Positions 44,161-57,300 of a stretch of 64,000 bases of DNA are shown one piece after another (the first letter of the stretch is position 1; each line of letters starts with the position of its first letter). Where the stretch lies: contig NW_027478538.1 in assembly GCF_051014685.1 (NCBI RefSeq), positions 248,001-312,000 on the forward strand, read 5' to 3'. This stretch comes from Ptiloglossa arizonensis. Its lineage: Eukaryota > Arthropoda > Insecta > Hymenoptera > Colletidae. Position numbers and translations under genes: made by a program. The notes under the pieces are model-generated. The model made no database searches, was not told the origin of the DNA, and saw only the letters and a program-made list of their open reading frames with translations.

Positions 44161-46710
44161 TTCTCCGTTTCTCGGTTTATTTCTTGGTTTCTCCATTGTT
44201 TTCTCCGTTTCTCCGTTTCTTTCTTCGTTTCTCCGTTTCTTTCTTCGTTTATTTCTGCGTTTCTCCGTTTCTATCTTCGTTTCTCCGTTTCTTTGTTCGT
44301 TTCTCCGTTCCTTTGTTCGTTTCTCCGTTTCTTTTTTCGTTTCTCCGTTTTCTTTGTTCGTTTCTCCGTTTCTTTTTCCGTTTCTCGGTTTGTTTCTTCG
44401 TTTCTCCATTTATTTCCCCGTTTCTTTCTTCGTTTCTTCGTTTCTTTCTCCGTTTCTCGGTTTTTTTCCTCGTTTCTCCATTTATTTCTCCGTTTCTCCG
44501 TTTCTTTGTTCGTTTCTCCGTTTCTTTGTTCGTTTCTCCGTTTCTTTCTTCGTTTCTCAGATTCATTCTTCGTTTCTCCGTTTCTTTCTTCGTTTCTCCG
44601 TTCCTTTCTTCGTTTCTCCGTTTCTTTCTTCATTTCTCCGTTTCTCGGTTTATTTCTTCTTTTCTCCATTTATTTCTCCGTTTCTCCGATTCTTTCTTCG
44701 TTTCTCCGTTTCTTTCTCCGTTTCATTCTTCCTTTCTCCGTTTATTTGTTCGTTTCTCCGTTTCTTTCTTCGTTTCTCCGTTTCCTTGTTCGTTTCTCCC
44801 TTTATTTCTTCGTTTCTCCATTTATTTCTCCGTTTCTTTCTTCGTATCTCCGTTTCTTTGTTCGTTTCTCCATTTCTTTCTTCGTTTCTCCGTTTCTTTC
44901 TTCGTTTCTCCGTTTATTTCTTCGTTTCTCCATTTATTTCTCCGTTTCTCCGTTTCTTTCTTCGTTTCTCGGTTTCTTTGTTCGTTTCTCCGTTTCTTTC
45001 TTCGTTTCTCCGTTTCTTTCTTCGTTTCTCCGTTTCTTTGTACGTTTCTCCGTTTATTTCTTCGTTTCTCCATTTATTTCTCCGTTTCTCCGTTTATTTC
45101 TTCGTTTGTCCATTTATTTCTCCGTTTCTCCGTTTATTTCTTCGTTTCTCCATTTATTTCTCCGATTCTCCGTTTCTTTCTTCGTTTCTCCGTTTCTTTC
45201 TTCATTTCTTTCTTCGCTTCTCCGTTTCTTTCTTCGTTTCTGCGTTTCTTTCTTCGTTTCTCCGTTTCTTTCTTCGTTTCTCCGTTTCTTTGTTCGTTTC
45301 TCCGATTCTTTCTTCGCTTCTCAGTTTCTTTCTTCGTTTCTCAGTTTCTTTCATCGTTTCTCCGTTTCCTTCTTCGTTTCTCCGTTTCCTTGTTCGTTCC
45401 TCCGTTTATTTCTTCGTTTCTCCATTTATTTCTCCGTTCCTTTCTTCGTTTCTCCGTTTCTTTGTTCGTTTCTCCGATTCTTTCTTGGTTTCTCTGTGTA
45501 TTTCTTTGTTTCGCCATTTATTTCTCCGTTTCTCCGTTTCTATCTTCGTTTCTCCGTTTCTTTGTTCGTTTCTTCGTTCCTTTGTCCGTTTCTCCGTTTC
45601 TTTTTTCGTTTCTCCGTTTTCTTTGTTCGTTTCTCTGTTTCTTTTTCCGTTTCTCGGTTTGTTTCTTCGTTTCTCCATTTATTTCCCCGTTTCTTTCTTC
45701 GTTTCTTCGTTTCTTTCTCCGTTTCTCGGTTTATTTCCTCGTTTCTCCATTTATTTCTCCGTTTCTCCGTTTCTTTGTTCGTTTCTCCGTTTCTTTGTTC
45801 GTTTCTCCGTTTCTTTCTTCGTTTCTCAGATTCATTCTTCGTTTCTCCGTTTCTTTCTTCGTTTCTCCGTTTCTTTTCTCGTTTCTCCGTTTCTTTGTTC
45901 ATTTCTCCGTTTCTCGGTTTATTTCTTCGTTTCTCCATTTATTTCTCCGTTTCTCCGTTTCTTTCTTCGTTTCTCCGTTTCTTTGTTCGTTTCTCCGATT
46001 CTTTCTTCGTTTCTCAGTTTCTTTCTTCGTTTCTCCGTTTCTTTCATCGTTTCTCCGTTTCCTTCTTCGTTTCTCCGTTTCCTTGTTCGTTCCTCCGTTT
46101 ATTTCTTCGTTTCTCCATTTATTTCTCCGTTCCTTTCTTCGTTTCTTCGTTTCTTTGTTCGTTTCTCCGTTTCTTTCTTGGTTTCTCTGTGTATTTCTTT
46201 GTTTCGCCATTTATTTCTCCGTTTCTCCGTTTCTATCTTCGTTTCTCCGTTTCTTTGTTCGTTTCTCCGTTCCTTTGTACGTTTCTCCGTTTCTTTTTTC
46301 GTTTCTCCGTTTTCTTTGTTCGTTTCTCCGTTTCTTTTTCCGTTTCTCGGTTTGTTTCTTCGTTTCTCCATTTATTTCCCCGTTTCTTTCTTCGTTTCTT
46401 CGTTTCTTTCTCCGTTTCTCGGTTTATTTCCTCGTTTCTCCATTTATTTCTCCGTTTCTCCGTTTCTTTGTTCGTTTCTCCGTTTCTTTGTTCGTTTCTC
46501 CGTTTCTTTCTTCGTTTCTCAGATTCATTCTTCGTTTCTCCGTTTCTTTCTTCGTTTCTCCGTTTCTTTCTTCGTTTCTCCGTTTCTTTGTTCATTTCCC
46601 CGTTTCTCGGTTTATTTCTTCGTTTCTCCATTTATTTCTCCGTTTCTCCGTTTCTTTCTTCGTTTCTCCGTTTCTTTGTTCGTTTCTCCGATTCTTTCTT
46701 CGTTTCTCAG
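43600..46710 (+). repeat. About 3.1-kb tandem duplication, copy 1
   Basis: It matches 46711-49800 with shifts of 3114, 3094, 3162 and 3122 bp along its length, that is, separated by indels of 20, 68 and 40 bp. It holds three units with GTTTTCTTTGTTCG (44348, 45617, 46310) and an internal doubling of about 0.69 kb (45406-45940 with 46099-46631). Confidence 0.87.
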
Positions 46711-49700
46711 TTTCTTTCTTCGTTTCTCCGGTTCTTTCTTCGTTTCTCCGTTTCTTTCTTCGTTTCTCCGTTTCTTTCTTCGTTTCTCCGTTCCTTTCAT
46801 CGTTTCTCCGTTTATTTCTTCGTTTCTCCATTTATTTCTCCGTTTCTCCGTTTCTTTCTTCGTCTGTCTTTTCCTTGTTCGTTTCTCCGTTTATTTCTTC
46901 GTTTCTCCATTTATTTCTCCGTTTCTCCGTTTCCTTCTTCGTTTCTCCGTTTCTTTCATCGAATCTCCGTTTCTCTCTTCGATTCTCCGTTACTTTCTTC
47001 GTTTCTCCGTTCCTTTCTTCGTTTCTCCGTTTATTTCTTCGTTTCTCCATTTATTTCTTCGTTTCTCCGTTTCTTTCTTCGTTTCTCCGTTTCCTTGTTC
47101 GTTTCTCCGTTTATTTCTTCGTTTCTCCATTTATTTCTCCGTTTCTCCGTTTCTTTGTTCGTTTCTCCGATTCTTTCTTCGTTTCTCCGGTTCTTTCTTC
47201 GTTTCTCCGTTTCTTTCTTCGTTTCTCCGTTTCTTTCTTCGTTTCTCCGTTTCTTTCTTCGTTTCTCCGTTTCTTTCTCCGTTTCTCGGTTTATTTCTTG
47301 GTTTCTCCATTGTTTTCTCCGTTTCTCCGTTTCTTTCTTCGTTTATTTCTGCGTTTCTCCGTTTCTATCTTCGTTTCTCCGTTTCTTTGTTCGTTTCTCC
47401 GTTCCTTTGTTCGTTTCTCCGTTTCTTTTTTCGTTTCTCCGTTTTCTTTGTTCGTTTCTCCGTTTCTTTTTCCGTTTCTCGGTTTGTTTCTTCGTTTCTC
47501 CATTTATTTCCCCGTTTCTTTCTTCGTTTCTTCGTTTCTTTCTCCGTTTCTCGGTTTTTTTCCTCGTTTCTCCATTTATTTCTCCGTTTCTCCGTTTCTT
47601 TGTTCGTTTCTCCGTTTCTTTGTTCGTTTCTCCGTTTCTTTCTTCGTTTCTCAGATTCATTCTTCGTTTCTCCGTTTCTTTCTTCGTTTCTCCGTTTCTT
47701 TCTTCGTTTCTCCGTTTCTTTGTTCATTTCTCCGTTTCTCGGTTTATTTCTTCTTTTCTCCATTTATTTCTCCGTTTCTCCGATTCTTTCTTCGTTTCTC
47801 CGTTTCTTTCTTCGTTTCTCCGTTTCATTCTTCGTTTCTCCGTTTATTTCTTCGTTTCTCCATTTATTTCTCCGTTTCTCCGTTTCTTTCTTCGTTTCTC
47901 CGTTTATTTGTTCGTTTCTCCGTTTCTTTCTTCGTTTCTCCGTTTCCTTGTTCGTTTCTCCCTTTATTTCTTCGTTTCTCCATTTATTTCTCCGTTTCTT
48001 TCTTCGTATCTCCGTTTCTTTGTTCGTTTCTCCATTTCTTTCTTCGTTTCTCCGTTTCTTTCTTCGTTTCTCCGTTTATTTCTTCGTTTCTCCATTTATT
48101 TCTCCGTTTCTCCGTTTCTTTCTTCGTTTCTCGGTTTCTTTGTTCGTTTCTCCGTTTCTTTCTTCGTTTCTCCGTTTCTTTCTTCGTTTCTCCGTTTCTT
48201 TGTACGTTTCTCCGTTTATTTCTTCGTTTCTCCATTTATTTCTCCGTTTCTCCGTTTATTTCTTCGTTTGTCCCTTTTTTTCTCCGTTTCTCCGTTTATT
48301 TCTTCGTTTCTCCATTTATTTCTCCGATTCTCCGTTTCTTTCTTCGTTTCTCCGTTTCTTTCTTCATTTCTTTCTTCGCTTCTCCGTTTCTTTCTTCGTT
48401 TCTGCGTTTCTTTCTTCGTTTCTCCGTTTCTTTCTTCGTTTCTCCGTTTCTTTGTTCGTTTCTCCGATTCTTTCTTCGCTTCTCAGTTTCTTTCTTCGTT
48501 TCTCCGTTTCTTTCATCGTTTCTCCGTTTCCTTCTTCGTTTCTCCGTTTCCTTGTTCGTTCCTCCGTTTATTTCTTCGTTTCTCCATTTATTTCTCCGTT
48601 CCTTTCTTCGTTTCTCCGTTTCTTTGTTCGTTTCTCCGATTCTTTCTTGGTTTCTCTGTGTATTTCTTTGTTTCGCCATTTATTTCTCCGTTTCTCCGTT
48701 TCTATCTTCGTTTCTCCGTTTCTTTGTTCGTTTCTTCGTTCCTTTGTCCGTTTCTCCGTTTCTTTTTTCGTTTCTCCGTTTTCTTTGTTCGTTTCTCTGT
48801 TTCTTTTTCCGTTTCTCGGTTTGTTTCTTCGTTTCTCCATTTATTTCCCCGTTTCTTTCTTCGTTTCTTCGTTTCTTTCTCCGTTTCTCGGTTTATTTCC
48901 TCGTTTCTCCATTTATTTCTCCGTTTCTCCGTTTCTTTGTTCGTTTCTCCGTTTCTTTGTTCGTTTCTCCGTTTCTTTCTTCGTTTCTCAGATTCATTCT
49001 TCGTTTCTCCGTTTCTTTCTTCGTTTCTCCGTTTCTTTCTTCGTTTCTCCGTTTCTTTGTTCATTTCTCCGTTTCTCGGTTTATTTCCTCGTTTCTCCAT
49101 TTATTTCTCCGTTTCTCCGATTCTTTCTTCGTTTCTCAGTTTCTTTCTTCGTTTCTCCGTTTCTTTCATCGTTTCTCCGTTTCCTTCTTCGTTTCTCCGT
49201 TTCCTTGTTCGTTCCTCCGTTTATTTCTTCGTTTCTCCATTTATTTCTCCGTTCCTTTCTTCGTTTCTTCGTTTCTTTGTTCGTTTCTCCGTTTCTTTCT
49301 TGGTTTCTCTGTGTATTTCTTTGTTTCGCCATTTATTTCTCCGTTTCTCCGTTTCTATCTTCGTTTCTCCGTTTCTTTGTTCGTTTCTCCGTTCCTTTGT
49401 ACGTTTCTCCGTTTCTTTTTTCGTTTCTCCGTTTTCTTTGTTCGTTTCTCCGTTTCTTTTTCCGTTTCTCGGTTTGTTTCTTCGTTTCTCCATTTATTTC
49501 CCCGTTTCTTTCTTCGTTTCTTCGTTTCTTTCTCCGTTTCTCGGTTTATTTCCTCGTTTCTCCATTTATTTCTCCGTTTCTCCGTTTCTTTGTTCGTTTC
49601 TCCGTTTCTTTGTTCGTTTCTCCGTTTCTTTCTTCGTTTCTCAGATTCATTCTTCGTTTCTCCGTTTCTTTCTTTGTTTCTCCGTTTCTTTCTTCGTTTC

Positions 49701-49800
49701 TCCGTTTCCTTGTTCATTTCCCCGTTTCTCGGTTTATTTCTTCGTTTCTCCATTTATTTCTCCGTTTCTCCGTTTCTTTCTTCGTTTCTCCGTTTCTTTC
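46711..49800 (+). repeat. About 3.1-kb tandem duplication, copy 2
   Basis: It carries the matching GTTTTCTTTGTTCG units at 47442, 48779 and 49432. The internal doubling has a period of 653 bp here instead of 693, a two-monomer difference. The start also contains a third copy of the GTCTGTCTTTTCC segment of the 1950-bp unit (46861). Confidence 0.87.
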
Positions 49801-50940
49801 TTCGTTTCTCCGTTTCATTCTTCGTTTCTCCGTTTATCTCTTCGATTCTCCATTTATTTCTCCGTTTCTCCGTTTCTTTCTTCGTTTCTCCGTTTCTTTG
49901 TTCGTTTCTCCGTTTCTTTCTTCGTTTCTCCGTTTCCTTGTTCGTTTCTCCCTTTATTTCTTCGTTTCTCCATTTATTTCTCCGTTTCTTTCTTCGTATC
50001 TCCGTTTCTTTGTTCGTTTCTCCATTTCTTTCTTCGTTTCTCCGTTTCTTTGTTCGTTTCTCCGTTCCTTTGTTCGTTTCTCCGTTTCCTTTTTCGTTTC
50101 TCCGTTTTCTTTGTTCGTTTCTCCGTTTCTTTTTCCGTTTCTCGGTTTGTTTCTTCGTTTCTCCATTTATTTCCCCGTTTCTTTCTCCGTTTCTTCGTTT
50201 CTTTCTCCGTTTCTCGGTTTATTTCCTCGTTTCTCCATTTATTTCTCCGTTTCTCCGTTTCTTTGTTCGTTTCTCCGTTTCTTTGTTCGTTTCTCCGTTT
50301 CTTTCTTCGTTTCTCAGATTCATTCTTCGTTTCTCCGTTTCTTTCTTCGTTTCTCCGTTTCTTTCTTCGTTTCTCCGTTTCTTTGTTCATTTCTCTGTTT
50401 CTCGGTTTATTTCTTCGTTTCTCCATTTATTTCTCCGTTTCTCCGTTTCTTTCTTCGTTTCTCCGTTTCTTTGTTCGTTTCTCCATTTCTTTCTTCGTTT
50501 CTCCGTTTATTAATTCGTTTCTCCATTTATTTCTCCGCTTCTCCGTTTCTTTCTTAGTTTCTCCGTTTCTTTGCTCGTTTCTCCGTTTCTTTCTTCGTTT
50601 CTCCGTTTCTTTCTTCGTTTCTCCGTTTATTTCTTCGTTTCTCCATTTATTTCTCCGTTTCTCCGTTTCTTTCTTCGTTTCTCCGTTTCTTTGTTCGTTT
50701 CTCCGTTTCCTTGTTCGTTTCTCCGTTTCTTTCTTCGTTTTTCCGTTTCTTTGTTCGTTTCCCCGTTTCTCGGTTTATTTCTTCGTTTCTCCATTTATTT
50801 CTCCGATTCTCCGTTTCTTTCTCCGTTCCTTTCTCCGTTACTCCGTTTCTTTCTTCGTTTCTCCGTTTCTTTCTTCGTTTCTCCGTTTCTTTCTTCGTTT
50901 CTCCGTTTATTTCTTCGTTTCTCCATTTATTTCCCCGTTT

Positions 50941-51300
50941 CTCCGTTTCTTTCTTCGTTTCTCCGTTTATTTCTTCGTTTCTCCATTTATTTCTCCGTTT
51001 CTTTCTTCGTTTCCCCGCTTCTTTGTTCGTTTCTCTGTTTCTTTGTTCGTTTCTCCGTTTCCTTCTTCATTTCTCCGTTTCTTTCTTCGTTTCTCCGTTT
51101 CTTTCATCGCTTCTTCGTTTCTCCGTTTCTTTCTTCGTTTCTCCGTTTATTTCTTCGTTTCTCCATTTATTTCTCCGTTTCTTTCTTCGTTTCCCCGTTT
51201 CTTTGTTCGTTTCTCTGTTTCTTTGTTCGTTTCTCCGTTTCCTTCTTCATTTCTCCGTTTCTTAGTTCGTTTCTCCGTTTCTTTCATCGTTTCTTCGTTT
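50941..51300 (+). repeat. 180-bp tandem pair present only in copy A
   Basis: 50941-51120 and 51121-51300 are nine monomers each and nearly identical. Differences are GCTTC/GTTTC at 51017/51197, TTCTTCG/TTAGTTCG at about 51083/51263 and CATCGC/CATCGT. Copy B has this stretch once (55430-55609). Confidence 0.9.
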
Positions 51301-52589
51301 CTCCGTTTCTTTCTTCGTTTCTCCGTTTATATCTTCGTTTCTCCATTCATTTCTCCGTTTCTCCGTTTCTCTCTTCGTTTCTCCGTTTCTTTGTTCGTTT
51401 CTCCGTTTCTTTTTTCGATTCTCCGTTTCTTTCTTCGTTTCTCCGTTTCTTTCTTCGTATCTCCGTTTCTTTCTTCGTTTCTCCATTGCTTTCTTCGATT
51501 CTCCGTTTCTTTCTTCGTTTCTCCGTTTCCTGGTTCGTTTCTCCGTTTATTTCTTCGTTTCTCCATTTATTTCTCCGTTTCTCCGTTTCTTTCTTCGTTA
51601 CTCCGTTTCTTTCATCGTTTCTCCGTTTCTTTCATCGTTTCTCCGTTTCTTTCTTCGTTCCTCCGTTTCTTTGTTCGTTTCTCCGTTTCTTTCTTCGTTT
51701 CTCCGTTTCTTTCTTCGTTTCTCCGTTTCTTCGTTCGTTTCATCGTTTCTCCGTTTCTCCGTTTGCCGGTTTACTCCTTCGTTTCTCCATTTATTTCTCC
51801 GATTCTCCGTTTCTTTCTTCGTTTCTTCGTTTCTTTCATCGTTACTCCGTTTCTCTCATCGTATCTCCGTTTCTTTCATCGTTTCTCCGTTTCTTTCCTC
51901 GTTTCTCCGTTTGTTTCTTCGTTTCTCCGTTTCTTTCTTCGTTTCTCCGTTTCTTTCTTCGTTTCTCCGTTTCCTTGTTCGTTTCTCCGTTTATTTCTTC
52001 GTTTCTCCATTTATTTCTCCGTTTCTTTCTTCGTTTCTCCGTTTGCTTGTTCGTTTCTCCGTTTATTTCTCCGTTTCTCCGTTTCTTTCTTCGTTTCTCC
52101 GTTTCTTTCTTCGTTTCTCCGTTTCTTTGTTCGTTTCTCCGTTTCTTTCTTCGCTTCTCCGTTTCTTTGTTCGTTTCTATGTTTATTTCTTCGTTTCTCC
52201 ATTTATTTCCCCGTTTCTCCGTTTCTTTCTTCGTTACACCGGTTCTTTCTTCGTTTCTCCGTTTCTTTCTTCGTTTCTCCGTTTCTTTCTTCGTTTCTCC
52301 GTTTCTTTCTTCGTTTCTCCGTTTCTTTCTTCATTTGCCCGTTTCTATGTTCGCTTCTCCGTTTCTTTCTTCGTTTCTCCGTTTCTTTCCTCGTTTCTCC
52401 GTTTCTTTCTTCGTTTCTCCGTTTCTTTCCTCGTTTCTCCGTTTCTTTCTTCGTTTCTCCGTTTCTTTCTTCGTGTCTCCATTTATTTCTCCGTTTCTTT
52501 CTTCGTTCCTCCGTTTCTTTGTTCGTTTCTCCGTTTCTTTGTTCGTTTCTCCGTTTCTTTCTTCGTTTCTCCGTTTCTTTCTTCGTTTC

Positions 52590-52800
52590 TCCGTTTCTTC
52601 GTTCGTTTCATCGTTTCTCCGTTTCTCCGTTTGTCGGTTCATTCCTTCGTTTCTCCATTTATTTCTCCGTTTCTCCGTTTCTATCTTCGTTTCTCCGTTT
52701 GTTTGTTCGTTTCTCCGTTTCTTTCTTCGTTTCTCCGTTTCTTCGTTCGTTTCATCGTTTCTCCGTTTCTCCGTTTGTCGGTTCATTCCTTCGTTTCTCC
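52590..52800 (+). repeat. 144-bp tandem pair around GTTCGTTTCATCG units
   Basis: GTTCGTTTCATCG at 52601 recurs at 52745 with the same following octamers and GTTTGTCGGTTCATTCC. The pair is also present at 56930 and 57074 in copy B, so it predates the 4489-bp duplication. The second half of copy B's own doubling has only one (58302). Confidence 0.87.
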
Positions 52801-54362
52801 ATTTATTTCTCCGTTTCTCCGTTTCTATCTTCGTTTCTCCGTTTCTTTGTTCGTTTCTCCGTTTCTTTCTTCGTTTCTCCGTTTCTTTCTTGATTTCGCC
52901 GTTTCTTTCTTCGTTTCTCCGTTTCTTTGTTCGTTTCTCTGTTTCTTTGTTCGTTTCTCCGTTTCTTTCTCCGTTTCTCGGTTTATTTCTTCGTTTCTCC
53001 ATTTATTTCTACATTTCTCCGTTTCTTTCTTCGTTTCTCCGTTTCTTCCTTCGTTTCTCCGTTTGCTTGTTCGTTTCTCCGTTTCTTTCTTCGCTTCTCC
53101 GTTCCTTTGTTCGTTTCTCCGTTTCTTTCTTCGCATCTCCGTTTCTTTGTTCGTTTCTGCGTTTATTTCTTCGTTTCTCCATTTATTTCCCCGTTTCTCC
53201 GTTTCTTTCTTCGTTACTCCGGTTCTTTCTTCGTTTCTCCGTTTCTTTCTTCGTTTCTCCGTTTCTTTCTTCGTTTCTCCGTTTCTTTCTTCGTTTCTCC
53301 ATTTATTTGCCCGTTTCTCCGTTTCTTTCTTCGTTTCTCCGTTTCTTTCCTCGTTTCTCCGTTTCTTTCTTCGTTTCTCCGTTTCTTTCCTCGTTTCTCC
53401 GTTTCTTTCTTCGTTTCTCCGTTTCTTTCTTCGTTTCTCCGTTTCTTTTTCCGTTTCTCCGTTTCTTTCTTCGTTTCTCCGTTTCCTTGTTCGTTTCTCC
53501 GTTTATTTCTTCGTGTCTCCATTTATTTCTCCGTTTCTTTCTTCGTTCCTCCGTTTCTTTGTTCGTTTCTCCGTTTCTTTGTTCGGTTCTCCGTTTCTTT
53601 CTTCGTTTCTCCGTTTCTTTCTTCGTATCTCCGTTTCTTCGTTCGTTTCATCGTTTCTCCGTTTCTCCGTTTCTCCGTTTGTCGGTTTATTCCTCCGTTT
53701 CTTCATTTATTTCTCCGATTCTCCGTTTCTTTCTTCGTTTCTCCGTTTCTTCGTTCGTTTCATCGTTTCTCCGTTTTTCCGTTTGTCGGTTTATTCCTTC
53801 GTTTCTCCACTTATTTCTCCGATTCTCCGTTTCTTTCTTCGTTTCTTCGTTTCTTTCATCGTTGCTCCGTTTCTTTCTTCGTTTCTCTGTTTCTTTCTTC
53901 GTTTCTCCGTTTCTTTCTTCGTTTCTCCGTTTATTTCTTCGTTTCTCGATTTATTTCTCCGTTTCTCCATTTCTTCCGTCGTTTCTCCGTTTCCTTGTTT
54001 GTTTCTCCGTTTATTTCTTCGTTTCTCCATTTATTTCTCCGTTTCTCCGTTTCTTTCTTCGTTTCTCCGTTTCTTCCTTCGTTTCTCCGTTTCTTTGTTC
54101 GTTTCTGCGTTTCTTTCTTCGTTTCTCCATTTATTTGCCCGTTTCTCCGTTTCTTTCTTCGTTTCTCCGTTTCTTTCCTCGTTTCTCCGTTTCTTTCTTC
54201 GTTTCTCCGTTTCTTTCCTCGTTTCTCCGTTTCTTTCTTCGTTTCTCCGTTTCTTTCTTCGTTTCTCCGTTTCTTTTTCCGTTTCTCCGTTTCTTTCTTC
54301 GTTTCTCCGTTTCCTTGTTCGTTTCTCCGTTTATTTCTTCGTGTCTCCATTTATTTCTCCGT

Positions 54363-57300
54363 TTCTTTCTTCGTTTCTCCGTTTCTTTGTTCGTTTCTCC
54401 GTTTCTTTCTTCGTTTCTCCGTTTCCTTGTTCGTTTCTCCCTTTATTTCTTCGTTTCTCCATTTATTTCTCCGTTTCTTTCTTCGTATCTCCGTTTCTTT
54501 GTTCGTTTCTCCATTTCTTTCTTCGTTTCTCCGTTTCTTTGTTCGTTTCTCCGTTCCTTTGTTCGTTTCTCCGTTTCCTTTTTCGTTTCTCCGTTTTCTT
54601 TGTTCGTTTCTCCGTTTCTTTTTCCGTTTCTCGGTTTGTTTCTTCGTTTCTCCATTTATTTCCCCGTTTCTTTCTCCGTTTCTTCGTTTCTTTCTCCGTT
54701 TCTCGGTTTATTTCCTCGTTTCTCCATTTATTTCTCCGTTTCTCCGTTTCTTTGTTCGTTTCTCCGTTTCTTTGTTCGTTTCTCCGTTTCTTTCTTCGTT
54801 TCTCAGATTCATTCTTCGTTTCTCCGTTTCTTTCTTCGTTTCTCCGTTTCTTTCTTCGTTTCTCCGTTTCTTTGTTCATTTCTCTGTTTCTCGGTTTATT
54901 TCTTCGTTTCTCCATTTATTTCACCGTTTCTCCGTTTCTTTCTTCGTTTCTCCGTTTCTTTGTTCGTTTCTCCATTTCTTTCTTCGTTTCTCCGTTTATT
55001 AATTCGTTTCTCCATTTATTTCTCCGCTTCTCCGTTTCTTTCTTAGTTTCTCCGTTTCTTTGCTCGTTTCTCCGTTTCTTTCTTCGTTTCTCCGTTTCTT
55101 TCTTCGTTTCTCCGTTTATTTCTTCGTTTCTCCATTTATTTCTCCGTTTCTCCGTTTCTTTCTTCGTTTCTCCGTTTCTTTGTTCGTTTCTCCGTTTCCT
55201 TGTTCGTTTCTCCGTTTCTTTCTTCGTTTTTCCGTTTCTTTGTTCGTTTCCCCGTTTCTCGGTTTATTTCTTCGTTTCTCCATTTATTTCTCCGATTCTC
55301 CGTTTCTTTCTCCGTTCCTTTCTCCGTTACTCCGTTTCTTTCTTCGTTTCTCCGTTTCTTTCTTCGTTTCTCCGTTTCTTTCTTCGTTTCTCCGTTTATT
55401 TCTTCGTTTCTCCATTTATTTCCCCGTTTCTCCGTTTCTTTCTTCGTTTCTCCGTTTATTTCTTCGTTTCTCCATTTATTTCTCCGTTTCTTTCTTCGTT
55501 TCCCCGCTTCTTTGTTCGTTTCTCTGTTTCTTTGTTCGTTTCTCCGTTTCCTTCTTCATTTCTCCGTTTCTTTCTTCGTTTCTCCGTTTCTTTCATCGTT
55601 TCTTCGTTCCTCCGTTTCTTTCTTCGTTTCTCCGTTTATATCTTCGTTTCTCCATTCATTTCTCCGTTTCTCCGTTTCTTTCTTCGTTTCTCCGTTTCTT
55701 TGTTCGTTTCTCCGTTTCTTTTTTCGATTCTCCGTTTCTTTCTTCGTTTCTCCGTTTCTTTCTTCGTATCTCCGTTTCTTTCTTCGTTTCTCCATTGCTT
55801 TCTTCGATTCTCCGTTTCTTTCTTCGTTTCTCCGTTTCCTGGTTCGTTTCTCCGTTTATTTCTTCGTTTCTCCATTTATTTCTCCGTTTCTCCGTTTCTT
55901 TCTTCGTTACTCCGTTTCTTTCATCGTTTCTCCGTTTCTTTAATCGTTTCTCCGTTTCTTTCTTCGTTCCTCCGTTTCTTTGTTCGTTTCTCCGTTTCTT
56001 TCTTCGTTTCTCCGTTTCTTTCTTCGTTTCTCCGTTTCTTCGTTCGTTTCATCGTTTCTCCGTTTCTCCGTTTGCCGGTTTACTCCTTCGTTTCTCCATT
56101 TATTTCTCCGATTCTCCGTTTCTTTCTTCGTTTCTTCGTTTCTTTCATCGTTACTCCGTTTCTCTCATCGTATCTCCGTTTCTTTCATCGTTTCTCCGTT
56201 TCTTTCCTCGTTTCTCCGTTTGTTTCTTCGTTTCTCCGTTTCTTTCTTCGTTTCTCCGTTTCTTTCTTCGTTTCTCCGTTTCCTTGTTCGTTTCTCCGTT
56301 TATTTCTTCGTTTCTCCATTTATTTCTCCGTTTCTTTCTTCGTTTCTCCGTTTGCTTGTTCGTTTCTCCGTTTATTTCTCCGTTTCTCCGTTTCTTTCTT
56401 CGTTTCTCCGTTTCTTTCTTCGTTTCTCCGTTTCTTTGTTCGTTTCTCCGTTTCTTTCTTCGCTTCTCCGTTTCTTTGTTCGTTTCTATGTTTATTTCTT
56501 CGTTTCTCCATTTATTTCCCCGTTTCTCCGTTTCTTTCTTCGTTACACCGGTTCTTTCTTCGTTTCTCCGTTTCTTTCTTCGTTTCTCCGTTTCTTTCTT
56601 CGTTTCTCCGTTTCTTTCTTCGTTTCTCCGTTTCTTTCTTCATTTGTCCGTTTCTATGTTCGCTTCTCCGTTTCTTTCTTCGTTTCTCCGTTTCTTTCCT
56701 CGTTTCTCCGTTTCTTTCTTCGTTTCTCCGTTTCTTTCCTCGTTTCTCCGTTTCTTTCTTCGTTTCTCCGTTTCTTTCTTCGTTTCTCCGTTTCTTTCTT
56801 CGTGTCTCCATTTATTTCTCCGTTTCTTTCTTCGTTCCTCCGTTTCTTTGTTCGTTTCTCCGTTTCTTTGTACGTTTCTCCGTTTCTTTCTTCGTTTCTC
56901 CGTTTCTTTCTTCGTTTCTCCGTTTCTTCGTTCGTTTCATCGTTTCTCCGTTTCTCCGTTTGTCGGTTCATTCCTTCGTTTCTCCATTTATTTCTCCGTT
57001 TCTCCGTTTCTATCTTCGTTTCTCCGTTTGTTTGTTCGTTTCTCCGTTTCTTTCTTCGTTTCTCCGTTTCTTCGTTCGTTTCATCGTTTCTCCGTTTCTC
57101 CGTTTGTCGGTTCATTCCTTCGTTTCTCCATTTATTTCTCCGTTTCTCCGTTTCTATCTTCGTTTCTCCGTTTCTTTGTTCGTTTCTCCGTTTCTTTCTT
57201 CGTTTCTCCGTTTCTTTCTTGATTTCGCCGTTTCTTTCTTCGTTTCTCCGTTTCTTTGTTCGTTTCTCTGTTTCTTTGTTCGTTTCTCCGTTTCTTTCTC

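Larger units (their letters stand above)
49874..54362 (+). repeat. 4489-bp tandem duplication, copy A
   Basis: Copy A of the largest duplication in the window. The shift to copy B is 4489 bp up to about 50940, 4309 bp after that and 4329 bp from about 52.5 kb. The changes are explained by a 180-bp extra repeat in A and a one-monomer difference. It contains GTTTATTAATTCG at 50506, which makes a stop on both strands. Confidence 0.9.
44340..54660 (+). repeat. GTTTTCTTTGTTCG unit family (8 copies)
   Basis: One inserted T makes this unit 21 bp. It is followed by TTTCTTTTTCCG and CGGTTTGTTTCTTCG units. Copies are near 44348, 45617, 46310, 47442, 48779, 49432, 50105 and 54594. All lie within the 3.1-kb and 4489-bp duplications, so one original event spread by larger exchanges. 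Confidence 0.85.
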
